Part shown: positions 1 through 8,181 of the stretch, one piece after another
Layout: each line of letters opens with the position of its first letter
How positions within the stretch are numbered: position 1 is the stretch's first letter
DNA from: Collinsella sp.
GTDB taxonomy: Bacteria; Actinomycetota; Coriobacteriia; Coriobacteriales; Coriobacteriaceae
DNA length: 51,120 nucleotides
Direction: 5' to 3'
Assembly (NCBI GenBank): GCA_019419585.1
Contig: DXZQ01000006.1
Coordinates: 1-51,120 of the forward strand
Notes under the pieces: model-generated
What the model was told of the DNA's origin: nothing
The model's input: the letters and a program-made list of their open reading frames with translations, nothing else
Databases searched by the model: none
Made by a program: the position numbers and the translations under genes

Positions 1-582
1 CGGAAGGCACGTGCAGACCTTTCGTCATGGCCTCCTACCTTTCTTTCGGGCCCTTCGGCCGAATCTATCAGCGCCCTTCCGTAACGGGCGCTGCTTGCTG
101 ACAGCTCTAGTTATATCCAAATTCCACCCGCAATTCCACCTCGCCCCCGAACGGTCAACAAAGTGCGATGAACGGTATATCGCATGTGATTCCCCCATGA
201 TGCACTTCGGCGCTCTAAAGTAACTTTTCTAAGGTAAACGCTCTTTTTCCTATAAATTATCCCCCATCGCATCTATAAATCCATGATTCAGAATTGCATA
301 GGTAAAACGGTTTTATGTATATAAATGAAGCTAGCTCACGTTTTGGACCGAATTCGATGATATTCAGCTCACCATCATTCTTATTCACGCATCCCTATCA
401 GTTGAGTGAGAATATTGAACGCTAGCAATTGCGTCGCGAGCGTTAGTTCTATGGCCGGGCATCGTAAGAAATAGGTAAAGATACCGTTCACGCGATACGT
501 CCGTGCCAGCGGTCAACTAAATTGAGACAATAGAATAGAGTTAGGCTATCGTCCCCTGCGGGGACTGAACGGACAGATGCAT
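1..582. other. Non-coding, AT-richer leader region upstream of ppk
   Basis: No convincing gene is visible. The stretch is much richer in A+T than the neighbouring genes, especially from about 220 to 540. Two hairpins stand out: CAGCGCCC (69-76) pairs perfectly with GGGCGCTG (86-93), and GTCCCC (551-556) pairs with GGGGAC (560-565), ending 17 bases before the chosen ppk start. A TTGAGA at 522-527 followed 17 bases later by GCTATC could be a weak promoter, but I would not rely on it. A possible 70-codon frame at 11-223 has no recognisable protein character. Confidence 0.5.
551..565 (+). promoter_or_regulatory. Short perfect hairpin just upstream of the ppk start
   Basis: GTCCCC and GGGGAC are separated by only TGC, so the RNA would form a six-base-pair GC-rich stem right before the ribosome binding region. 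There is no U-tract, so it is not an ordinary terminator. It may influence mRNA stability or initiation of ppk; this is inference. Confidence 0.35.
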
Positions 583-3030
583 ATGCCGAGCAAAATCGAA
601 AAGAAGCAAAAGGCCGCCAAGCTGCGCAAGCCGCCGTGTGATTTTTCGTATACGCAAAACCGAGAGCTTAGCTGGCTGCGCTTTGACAACCGCGTGCTTG
701 ACGAGGCCTTCGACGAGACCGTCCCGCTGTTTGAGCGCCTCAAGTTCGTGTCAATCTTCGAGTCCAACCTCGACGAGTTTCTCATGGTGCGCGTGGGCGG
801 CCTGTCCGACCTGGCAGAACTCAAAAAACAGCCCGTGGACAACAAGAGTAATATGACCGCCTCTGAACAGGTCGATGCCGTCATGGCAGAGCTGCCCGGG
901 CTCCTTACCCGCTGGGAGACCATCTTCAAGAGCATCGAAGGCAAGCTCGACGCCCTGGGCGTTCACCGCGCTCGCATCGACTCGCTTACGCCCGAGGAAC
1001 GCACCTTTGTCACCCGCTACTTCCAGGCCTACGTGTCGCCGGTCATCTCGCCGTTGGTCATTGACCCGCGCCACCCCTTCCCCAACCTGCGCAACGGCGC
1101 ACTCTATCTAGCTTGCGGACTGGACGGTGTCACGGACGAGGAGAGCCTGCTGGGCCTTATCGAGATTCCCGCCTCGATGAACCGCGTGGTCGAGATCCCC
1201 TCGCCCGCCGGCACCTACTCCTACATCTTGCTCGAGGACGTCATTCTCGCCTGCCTGGACAGCTGCTTTGGCTCCTATAAGCCGCTCGACCGCGCTCTGA
1301 TCCGCGTCACCCGCAATGCCGATATCGACCCGGACGGCGAGGGCGTCGAGGAGGAAGAGGATTACCGCCAGCACATGAAGCGCATCCTCAAGAAGCGTCT
1401 GCGCCTGCAACCGGTGGTGCTTGCCGTCTCCGGTTCGCTCGAGAAGGCGACGCTCAAGACCATCCGCAAAGCGCTCGAGCTTTCGCGCCGCTCGGTTTTT
1501 ACCTGCGATATCCCGCTCGACCTGGGCTACGTCTTTGGCATCGAGGGCAAAATTCCCGAGCACCTGCGCAATGAGCTCCTCTTTACGCCGTTTAAGCCGC
1601 AGCCCAACCCCACCATCGACATGTCCCGCTCCATTCGCGAGCAGGTGCTGCAGGGCGACAAGTTGCTCTTTTACCCCTACGAGGCCATGAATCCGTTCCT
1701 GGACTTGGTACACGAGGCCGCATACGACCCCGAGTGCATCTCGCTGCGCATCACGCTCTACCGCGTGGCCAAGCAGAGTCGTCTGTGCGAGTCGTTGATT
1801 GACGCCGCCGAGAACGGCAAAGAGGTCACGGTGCTCATGGAGCTCCGCGCGCGCTTTGACGAGCAAAATAACATCGAGTGGGCAGAGCGTCTGGAAGAAG
1901 CGGGCTGCACCGTCATCTATGGCTCCGAGGGCTTTAAATGCCACTCAAAGATCTGCCAGCTCACCTATCGCGAGGGCATGGCGCTCACTCGACTCACGCT
2001 TTTGGGCACCGGTAACTTTAACGAGAAGACGGCCAAGCTCTACAGCGACTTTATGCTCATGACCGCCCATCCCGGCATCGGCGAAGACGCCAACCTGTTC
2101 TTCCGCAACCTGTCGCTGGGCAACCTGCGCGGCGACTACCGCTTTTTGGGCGTGGCGCCCGTCGGTCTCAAGCCGCTCATCATGCGCGGTCTGGACCGCG
2201 AGATACAACGCGCCCTTGCCGGCGAACCCGCCCGCGTGTTCTTTAAACTCAACTCGCTCACCGACCGCGAGGTCATCGACAAGATCTCCGAGGCATCGTG
2301 TGCCGGCGTGCGCGTGGACATGATCATCCGCGGCATCTCGTGCCTGAAGCCCAACATTGCGGGCAAAACCGAAAACGTGCACGTACGTTCTATCGTCGGA
2401 CGTTTCTTGGAGCACGCGCGCGTCTATGCCTTCGGCGTGGACTCGGACATGATCTACCTGAGTTCTGCCGACATGATGACGCGCAACACCGAGCATCGCG
2501 TAGAAATCGCCTTCCCCGTGCTCGACCCCACCTGCCGCGCGCTGGTGCACGAGTACATGGGCGTACAGCTGCGCGACAACGTGAAGGCACGTAGCCTGAC
2601 GAGCGACGGCACCTGGGTTCCCGTAGAGCGAAAAGAGGGTGAGAAGCCCTTTAACTCGCAGGAGTTCCTGTTGGAGCGCGCTTATCGCAACGCCGAGTCC
2701 GCAGCCGTGGCTTCGGAGCCCGTCGCCAAAGCAAAACCGGAATCCGCACCTGTTCTGGGCCCCAAGCCCAAGCCCCAGGCGGACGTTCCCAAGGTCCAGA
2801 AGGTCCAGGCAACCGTCATTGAACCCGACCTGGAATCCGAACCCGAGCCTGCGCCCCAGCCCCAGCCTCAGCCGCAGACCGTCAAGTCCGCGCCCCATGC
2901 AAGCGCCCGCCGCGAGAAACCCGCCGGCAAGACCAAGGCCATCGAGCGCCATCGCCCCGGCCGCGTGCGTATGGGTCTGGGCCTGATCGGCTTAGGCCTT
3001 AAGACGCTCATTACCGGCAAGACGAAATAG
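583..3030 (+). CDS. ppk1: Polyphosphate kinase 1 with a long Pro/Glu-rich tail
   Basis: PPK1 reversibly transfers the gamma-phosphate of ATP to inorganic polyphosphate through a phosphohistidine. The N-terminal domain shows RELSWLRFDNRV and FESNLDEFLMVRVGGL. The catalytic histidine is in GFKCHSKICQ (about residue 454), the second conserved histidine in LEHARVYAF (about 611), and LGTGNFNEKTAKLY is also typical. The family is usually about 690-720 residues. This protein has 815, the excess being a tail rich in Pro, Glu and Lys (roughly residues 700-790) that ends in a short Gly/Leu-rich segment and basic residues. I chose the ATG at 583 because a GGA lies nine bases upstream; an ATG at 577 in the same frame would leave no spacing. 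The identity is secure; the tail function is unknown. Confidence 0.95.
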   Translation: MPSKIEKKQKAAKLRKPPCDFSYTQNRELSWLRFDNRVLDEAFDETVPLFERLKFVSIFESNLDEFLMVRVGGLSDLAELKKQPVDNKSNMTASEQVDAVMAELPGLLTRWETIFKSIEGKLDALGVHRARIDSLTPEERTFVTRYFQAYVSPVISPLVIDPRHPFPNLRNGALYLACGLDGVTDEESLLGLIEIPASMNRVVEIPSPAGTYSYILLEDVILACLDSCFGSYKPLDRALIRVTRNADIDPDGEGVEEEEDYRQHMKRILKKRLRLQPVVLAVSGSLEKATLKTIRKALELSRRSVFTCDIPLDLGYVFGIEGKIPEHLRNELLFTPFKPQPNPTIDMSRSIREQVLQGDKLLFYPYEAMNPFLDLVHEAAYDPECISLRITLYRVAKQSRLCESLIDAAENGKEVTVLMELRARFDEQNNIEWAERLEEAGCTVIYGSEGFKCHSKICQLTYREGMALTRLTLLGTGNFNEKTAKLYSDFMLMTAHPGIGEDANLFFRNLSLGNLRGDYRFLGVAPVGLKPLIMRGLDREIQRALAGEPARVFFKLNSLTDREVIDKISEASCAGVRVDMIIRGISCLKPNIAGKTENVHVRSIVGRFLEHARVYAFGVDSDMIYLSSADMMTRNTEHRVEIAFPVLDPTCRALVHEYMGVQLRDNVKARSLTSDGTWVPVERKEGEKPFNSQEFLLERAYRNAESAAVASEPVAKAKPESAPVLGPKPKPQADVPKVQKVQATVIEPDLESEPEPAPQPQPQPQTVKSAPHASARREKPAGKTKAIERHRPGRVRMGLGLIGLGLKTLITGKTK

Positions 3031-3042
3031 ACGTTTGTAGAA

Positions 3043-3084
3043 GCGCCCCGCATTTGAGGAAAGCCTCGGATGCGGGGCGCTTTT
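3043..3084 (+). terminator. Rho-independent terminator after ppk1
   Basis: GCGCCCCGCAT (3043-3053) pairs perfectly with ATGCGGGGCGC (3070-3080), followed by TTTT. It starts 13 bases after the ppk1 stop and separates it from the methyltransferase gene. Confidence 0.85.
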
Positions 3085-3130
3085 CCCTGCTACCATGGTG
3101 CGAATAACAACGCGAATGACGGGCAGGAAT

Positions 3131-4444
3131 ATGAAGCTCACCATAGAATCGATGACGTATGGCGCCGATAGTCTGGCGCACGCCGACAACGGCAAGGCCG
3201 TATTTGTGCAGGGCGCCGTGGCGGGCGATACCGTCGAGGCCGAAATCGTGCAGGACGGCAAGTCGTTCATGCGCGCCCGCACCACCGAGATTCTGGAGCC
3301 AAGCCCCGATCGAATTCAGCCTCCCTGCCCCTTCGTGGGCGTCTGCGGTGGCTGCTCGTGGGGCAATCTCTCGCGCACCGCTCAGCTTGCCGCCAAGGAG
3401 CAAAACCTGCGCTCCACGCTCGAGCGCATCGGCAAGTTCACCCCTGAGCAAGTCGACGAGCTGGTGCAGCCCATCCGCCACACCAAGGACGATTGGGGCT
3501 ACCGCAATAAAATTGAGCTCGAACCGACCGTTGTAAACGGCCGCGTGCGTCTTGGCATGCACGGCGTCGATCCCAGCAAGATTGTGACCGTCGATTCGTG
3601 CTCGTTGTTCGACAAACGCTTCCCCAAGGCACTCAAATCGGTTGTCGGCGCGCTCAATTATCTGAGCGGCAGCCACGACCTGGGCTTGGAGCGCGTGGGC
3701 ATTCGCGCCTCGCGTCGCACCAAGGCACTCGAGGTGGCGCTCTGGACGCCTACGGGCTCTTTCCCGCGCTCACAGGTCTCGCGCGTGCTGGCAGACGCCG
3801 CGCACCCCACAAGTGTCGTGCGCGTGATGAGCAAGGGCGAAAAGAAGGCCCGCCGTGTCTCCAAGGTCGAAATGCTCGCCGGAGAGGGCTCATGGACCGA
3901 GAATATCGCCGAGGGTCAGATGCGCTTGTCTGCCCCGTCGTTTTTCCAGGTCAACACCAAGGGTGCCGAGATTTTGATCGAGCTTGTCATGGAGGCGCTC
4001 GACCCGCAGGAAGACGAACTTGCCGTGGACCTGTATTGCGGTGCCGGCACCTTTACCCTGCCGCTCGCCCGCCGCTGCGACTTTGTTGCCGCCGTCGAGG
4101 CTTACGGCCCGGCCGTGCGCGACCTGCGCCGTAACCTGGAGATCAACAAACTCGATAACGTCGACGTCATCGGCGGAGACGCGGTGCGCGAGTTCCCCGA
4201 CCAGGATGCCGACGTCTTGGTGGTCGACCCGCCGCGCGCAGGCCTCGCCCCCGAAGCGATCGGCCTTATCGCCAGCACGAGTGCTCGCGATGTCGCCTAC
4301 GTGAGCTGCGACCCGGCCACCCTGGCACGCGATCTCAAACGCTTTGTCGAAGAAGGCACCTTCTCCCCCGTAAAGATCACGCCAGTTGACCTGTTCCCGC
4401 AAACCTTCCACTGCGAGACCGTCGTCCACCTTAGGCGCAACTAG
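3131..4444 (+). CDS. 23S rRNA (uracil-5-)-methyltransferase, TrmA/RlmD (RumA) family
   Basis: This SAM-dependent enzyme makes 5-methyluridine in RNA. It has a TRAM-like RNA-binding N-terminus, an iron-sulfur-type cysteine cluster (CPFVGVCGGCSW, with a later Cys in DSCSLF), the SAM-binding LYCGAGTFTLPLA, a VDPPRAGL motif and the nucleophile in VSCDPATLARDL (Cys about 393). At 437 residues it has a normal length. The ATG at 3131 is chosen because GCAGGAAT lies directly upstream; a longer frame from 3095 has no such site and overlaps the end of the terminator region. Whether the target is U1939 (RlmD), U747 (RlmC-like) or another site cannot be read from the sequence, so I give no symbol. Confidence 0.9.
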   Translation: MKLTIESMTYGADSLAHADNGKAVFVQGAVAGDTVEAEIVQDGKSFMRARTTEILEPSPDRIQPPCPFVGVCGGCSWGNLSRTAQLAAKEQNLRSTLERIGKFTPEQVDELVQPIRHTKDDWGYRNKIELEPTVVNGRVRLGMHGVDPSKIVTVDSCSLFDKRFPKALKSVVGALNYLSGSHDLGLERVGIRASRRTKALEVALWTPTGSFPRSQVSRVLADAAHPTSVVRVMSKGEKKARRVSKVEMLAGEGSWTENIAEGQMRLSAPSFFQVNTKGAEILIELVMEALDPQEDELAVDLYCGAGTFTLPLARRCDFVAAVEAYGPAVRDLRRNLEINKLDNVDVIGGDAVREFPDQDADVLVVDPPRAGLAPEAIGLIASTSARDVAYVSCDPATLARDLKRFVEEGTFSPVKITPVDLFPQTFHCETVVHLRRN

Positions 4445-4550
4445 CCACTTAATCATTGCTCAGAAAAATCATTGGGAAATCGAGCGTGGCAAGCGGAGGT
4501 CTTCGGGGTATAAGACGGCTAATTGTATGCCGCCTATGAAAGGAACCCTC

Positions 4551-5093
4551 ATGCCCAGCGTTGCCGTTCTCGCCGCCGATGGCTTTGAAACTATTGAATG
4601 CTTGACCATGGTCGATGTCATGCGTCGCGGCGGCGTGCGCGCCACGCTCGTCTCGATCATGCCCACGCGTGAGGTCGTAAGCTCGCTGCAGATCCCCGTG
4701 ACCTGCGATGCGCTCTTTGATGAGATCAACTTTGACGAGTACGACTGCGTCGTGCTGCCCGGCGGCCTACCCGGTGCCACCAACCTGCGCGCCGATCAGC
4801 GTGTCTGCGACGTGGTCTGCAAGTTCGCCGCGACCAAGCACGTCGCCGCCATCTGCGCCGCCCCGTTTATCCTGGGCGAGCTCGACCTGCTCGAGGGGCG
4901 CCACGCCACGTGCTTCCCTGGCTTTGAGAAAAGCTTCCCCGAAGGCGCCTATACCGGCGAGAAGGTTACGCAAGACGGCAACATCATCACCGCCAGCGGC
5001 ATGGCCCAGTCACTCCCCTTTGCGCTCGAGCTGCTGCGCACGCTCGCCGGCGACAAGGCCGTCGAGAAGGTCGCCGAGGGCATTCAGCTATGA
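4551..5093 (+). CDS. DJ-1/PfpI family protein (YajL/ThiJ-like)
   Basis: A 180-residue protein of the DJ-1/PfpI glutamine-amidotransferase-like fold. It shows the early acidic residues in DGFETIE, the VVLPGGLPGA loop and the nucleophile elbow AICAAP with Cys102, matching Cys106 of human DJ-1. Members are proposed to act as glyoxalases, deglycases or redox-responsive chaperones; the sequence does not decide between these. AAAGGA lies six bases before the ATG at 4551; the frame continues upstream without a better start. Its stop overlaps the start of the Maf gene (ATGA), so the two are translationally coupled. Confidence 0.87.
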   Translation: MPSVAVLAADGFETIECLTMVDVMRRGGVRATLVSIMPTREVVSSLQIPVTCDALFDEINFDEYDCVVLPGGLPGATNLRADQRVCDVVCKFAATKHVAAICAAPFILGELDLLEGRHATCFPGFEKSFPEGAYTGEKVTQDGNIITASGMAQSLPFALELLRTLAGDKAVEKVAEGIQL

Positions 5094-5671
5094 TTTTGGC
5101 TTCGCAATCACCGCGCCGCATCGAGTTGATGCGCGAGGCGGGTTATGACATTCGCATCATTCCTGCCGATATCGACGAAACGCCGTTTGATGGCGAGGCC
5201 CCACTTACGCTCGTTGAACGCTTAGCACGCGCAAAAGCCGCCGCCGTTGCTGCCGAGTATGCCGAGCCCAATGAGCTGACGGTCGCGGCCGACACCATCG
5301 TCACCTTTGACGGCAAGATTCTGGGCAAGCCGGCAACCGAGGACGAGGCGCGCACCATGCTCCGTGAGCTTTCGGGCCGCACGCACCAGGTCGCAACCGG
5401 CGTCTGCATCGTTAAGGCAGGCGATACGGCCGCCCCGCATGCCGCCGAGAGCCTGTCCTTTGTCGATGTGACCGACGTAACGTTCTACGAGCTCAGCGAC
5501 GAGCAGATCGAGCACTACGTCGCCTCGGGTGAGCCCATGGACAAGGCCGGCGCCTACGGCATTCAGGGCACAGGAGGACGCATGCTCGTGCACGATATTT
5601 CGGGCGACTTCTATAACGTGGTGGGCCTACCCATCGCTCGCGTCGCGCGCGCGATTCAAAAACTCTCGTAA
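5090..5671 (+). CDS. maf: Maf-family nucleoside triphosphate pyrophosphatase
   Basis: Maf/YhdE proteins hydrolyse non-canonical or selected NTPs (often dTTP/UTP) to NMP and pyrophosphate. The signature LASQSPRRIELMREAG opens the protein, with DIDETP, the AADTIV segment and the GAYGIQG motif near the C-terminus. At 193 residues it is a normal length. Its ATG is inside the stop of the DJ-1 gene (four-base overlap), which fixes the start. The pairing suggests a small housecleaning operon; that is inference. Confidence 0.92.
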   Translation: MILASQSPRRIELMREAGYDIRIIPADIDETPFDGEAPLTLVERLARAKAAAVAAEYAEPNELTVAADTIVTFDGKILGKPATEDEARTMLRELSGRTHQVATGVCIVKAGDTAAPHAAESLSFVDVTDVTFYELSDEQIEHYVASGEPMDKAGAYGIQGTGGRMLVHDISGDFYNVVGLPIARVARAIQKLS

Positions 5672-5679
5672 TTGCATCT

Positions 5680-5712
5680 GGCGCTGGGTATCCCCCAGCG
5701 CCTACAATTTTG
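5680..5712 (+). terminator. Terminator after the DJ-1/maf pair
   Basis: GGCGCTGGG (5680-5688) pairs perfectly with CCCAGCGCC (5694-5702); TACAATTTT follows. The T-rich tract is short and interrupted, so strength is uncertain. Confidence 0.6.
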
Positions 5713-5772
5713 GCGTACCGTACGGATCCCGACCGGGCACATGGCGCGGCGGAAAACCGATAGGAGTTAAAC

Positions 5773-6774
5773 ATGGATACACTGCTCGAGGCCATTGACG
5801 TTTGCGATGTCGATGGCTTTTGCTTTGGCAACTATACCGACGAGGAGGCCGGCACCGGCTGTACCGCAATCGTGGCGCCCGAGGGCGCCACCGGCGGCGT
5901 TGACGTTCGCGGCGGTGCTCCAGCATCGCGCGAAACCGACCTGCTGCGTCCCGAGAACACCGTCGACAAGGTCCACGCCGTCTGCCTTTCGGGCGGATCG
6001 GCCTTTGGTCTAGAGGCCGCAAGCGGCGTCGCCCGCGAGCTCGAGAGCCGCGGCATCGGCCTGCCCGTCGGCCCCACGCAGGTGCCTATCGTGTGCTCCA
6101 GCTGCATCTTCGACCTCGCCTTTGGCGACCCCACCGTGCGCCCCGACATTGAGGCGGGCATCGCCGCCGTGCGCGAGGCGCTCGACAACACCCCCACCAC
6201 GCTCGAGCAGGGCAATGTAGGTGCCGGCACGGGTGCCACCGTCGGAAAGCTCATGGGGCCTGCCACCTGCATGAAGGCCGGCCTTGGCGCTGCCGCCGTG
6301 GCGCTCGGCCCCGTTAAGGTAGGCGCCGTGGTCTCGGTCAACGCCTGCGGCAACGTGGTCGACCCCTTCACCGGCGAGTGGGTCGCCGGCATGCGCGCCG
6401 CCGCCGATAGCGACCAGATCGTCGACATGGAACTCGCAGCCTTTGCCGCCGCCGGATCAATGCAGATGCCGCTCGACCGCACCAACACCACCATCAGCTG
6501 CATCGTCACCAACGTGGAACTCACTAAGGCGCAAGCCACCAAGGTCTCCCAGATGGCCGCAGACGCCTACGCACACGCCATCCGTCCCACACACACCACC
6601 AACGACGGCGACACCATCTACACCCTCGCCAGCGGCAAACTGGGCACCCAGGCAAGCGCCGCCGTTCCCCTAGACCTGCTGGGCATGCTCGCAGTAAGGG
6701 CCCTGGAAACTGCCATCGTAAACGGAGCCAAAACCGCCAAAACCTCCCACGGCATCCCCGGCGCCGCGAAGTAA
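5773..6774 (+). CDS. P1 family (S58) self-processing peptidase/aminopeptidase
   Basis: The 333-residue protein belongs to the DmpA/NylC-type Ntn-hydrolase family, whose members cut themselves and then act as aminopeptidases or amidases. Conserved parts are VHAVCLSGGSAFGLEAA, NVGAGTGATVGKL and NTTISCIVTN. Cleavage would fall before Thr239 (Asn238-Thr239). Asp278 and Asp280 in NDGDT lie exactly 39 and 41 residues later, the same spacing as Thr267/Asp306/Asp308 of NylC, which supports an active enzyme. TAGGAG lies eight bases upstream of the ATG. There is no signal peptide, so it is probably cytoplasmic. The natural substrate is unknown. A large palindrome starts 11 bases after its stop. Confidence 0.88.
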   Translation: MDTLLEAIDVCDVDGFCFGNYTDEEAGTGCTAIVAPEGATGGVDVRGGAPASRETDLLRPENTVDKVHAVCLSGGSAFGLEAASGVARELESRGIGLPVGPTQVPIVCSSCIFDLAFGDPTVRPDIEAGIAAVREALDNTPTTLEQGNVGAGTGATVGKLMGPATCMKAGLGAAAVALGPVKVGAVVSVNACGNVVDPFTGEWVAGMRAAADSDQIVDMELAAFAAAGSMQMPLDRTNTTISCIVTNVELTKAQATKVSQMAADAYAHAIRPTHTTNDGDTIYTLASGKLGTQASAAVPLDLLGMLAVRALETAIVNGAKTAKTSHGIPGAAK

Positions 6775-6785
6775 TCCACTCGACC

Positions 6786-6914
6786 GTCGGTCGGAGGCGG
6801 GCGGGCGTTACGTTTGCTGCTCTACAGTCCTATGCAAGACGAAGGCCACATTAAGTGGCCTTCTTTGCATGCGGAACTCACGACAAACGTAACATCCGCC
6901 CGCCTCCGATCGAC
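6786..6914. repeat. Large compound palindrome A (nested hairpin)
   Basis: The outer arm 6786-6816 is complementary to 6884-6914. Bases 6807-6816 pair perfectly with 6884-6893, 6791-6804 pair perfectly with 6896-6909, and only a two-base mismatch lies between. Inside is a second hairpin: ATGCAA (6832-6837) with TTGCAT (6865-6870), and GAAGGCCAC (6841-6849) with GTGGCCTTC (6855-6863), around an ATTAA loop. It follows the P1 peptidase stop by 11 bases. With palindrome B it fills most of the 375-base gap to the convergent glycosyltransferase. No gene is visible in the gap. Confidence 0.85.
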
Positions 6915-6961
6915 TACCAACCATATTCTTTTCAGCCCAGGCCCCTGTGTACCGCGCGTCT

Positions 6962-7170
6962 AAGATCTTCAAATTCAGACAATCTGACAATCGATTCTTA
7001 TAGCAGAGGCCCCTTGGCCTTTAGTTTGATACAAGTTCCGCACGAGCCGGAAAGCACTTAATGTGCTTTCCGTGCGAGCAGGACTGTTCGCAGTAGCAAA
7101 CTAAAGGCCAAGGGGCCCAGTCAACCTAACAGAAGCGATTACTCGGCAGTTAGTTGAATTTGAAGATCTT
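6962..7170. repeat. Large compound palindrome B, overlapping the glycosyltransferase 3' end
   Basis: Bases 6962-6977 pair perfectly with 7155-7170, and 7008-7028 pair perfectly (21 bp) with 7097-7117. Between these, 6989-7003 and 7126-7140 match at 12 of 15 positions when inverted. The centre has CGCAC (7039-7043) with GTGCG (7072-7076), and GGAAAGCAC (7049-7057) with GTGCTTTCC (7063-7071), around TTAAT. The right outer arm encodes the last residues (KIFKFN) and stop of the glycosyltransferase, so the palindrome reaches into coding sequence. Confidence 0.85.
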
Positions 7171-8181
7171 TGAGGCAAGACGGTATAGGCCGAGTGTGGT
7201 TTTGTCTCCGGCCCGTCCGCGCAGGTTGGTGAAGAAGCCGACCACGCCGTAGCGGGCACGACGATACATGCGCTCGTCGTAGGCCTTCAAATCATTCCAC
7301 AGCGTCTTTAGGCGCTCGTCGGCGCAATCTTCCTCGGAAAGCTTGGTGAGCACCGAGCAGATCGCCATCATCATGGTGAAGTAGCCCATCATGTACGAAC
7401 GCAGGCGCGACGACTCGACATCGCTGTACAGGTGGTACGACTCCATCATGATACGCGTAACACGGAACTGTTGGTCCAGACGCTTGACCATCGTTGCCTC
7501 GTTGACGCTCTGGCCTTCGCGACCGATAAAGTAGCGGTAGAGGTCAATGTCGGCGTAGTACATGGTCTTGCAACGCGGCAGCGGTACGTAGGCGTAGATG
7601 TTGTCCACATAGAACGTGTGCGGCGGCATGGGAAGGTTGGACTCGCGCAGCACATCCGTGCGATAGCACAGGCTGTGCATGAGTAGGTTCTGGTCCAGGC
7701 GGAAATGACCGATCTGATCCCAGGAAAAGATCTTCTTGCGCGGCAGGGCAAATTTGTAACCGATAGCGGTATGCGTCCCCTCGTAAACTTTCTCGTACAC
7801 GTAGTTCGAGATAAACAGGTCAACGCGCTGGTCGCGCTCCTCAAAGCCGCGCAGGATCGAAAGCATGGTCGAAAGGGCTGCGCCGTCGAGCCAGTCGTCC
7901 GAGTCGACGACCTTGTAGTAGGTGCCCTGTGCCTCGCGCAGGCCCGAAAGGACGGCGATACCGTGGCCGCCGTTCTCCTGATGCACCGCACGGATGATAC
8001 CGGGATAACGCGCCTCCCACTCATCGGCTTTAGCTGCCGTCTCGTCCTTGGAACCGTCGTCGACGATGATGATCTCGATATCGGTGGCGTAATTGCTCCC
8101 CTCCAAGATGGAGGTGATGCAATGGTCCATGTCCTTGGCGGCGTTATACGAGGGAATACCGATTGTTATGACTTTATGCAT
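7150..8181 (-). CDS. Glycosyltransferase family 2
   Basis: A 343-residue GT-A fold glycosyltransferase. It shows ITIGIPSYNAA at the N-terminus, the nucleotide-sugar-binding IIIVDDGSKDET, and the DSDDW metal-binding motif. No clear membrane segment is present, so it probably works at the cytoplasmic face on cell-surface glycan precursors. I chose the ATG at 8181 (MHKVITIG); it overlaps the end of glf by eight bases. An in-frame ATG at 8199 lies deeper inside glf and gives an untypical N-terminus. The neighbour glf makes UDP-galactofuranose, so a galactofuranosyl or related polysaccharide role is a reasonable inference, but the acceptor is unknown. Confidence 0.87.
   Translation of the reverse strand: MHKVITIGIPSYNAAKDMDHCITSILEGSNYATDIEIIIVDDGSKDETAAKADEWEARYPGIIRAVHQENGGHGIAVLSGLREAQGTYYKVVDSDDWLDGAALSTMLSILRGFEERDQRVDLFISNYVYEKVYEGTHTAIGYKFALPRKKIFSWDQIGHFRLDQNLLMHSLCYRTDVLRESNLPMPPHTFYVDNIYAYVPLPRCKTMYYADIDLYRYFIGREGQSVNEATMVKRLDQQFRVTRIMMESYHLYSDVESSRLRSYMMGYFTMMMAICSVLTKLSEEDCADERLKTLWNDLKAYDERMYRRARYGVVGFFTNLRGRAGDKTTLGLYRLASKIFKFN

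Noticed and set aside
11..223. 70-codon frame at the left edge
   Set aside because: Contains the hairpin at 69-93, has no ribosome binding site and resembles no protein; treated as non-coding.
6855..7061. 68-codon frame between palindromes A and B
   Set aside because: It starts inside one palindrome and ends inside the other; no ribosome binding site and no protein character.
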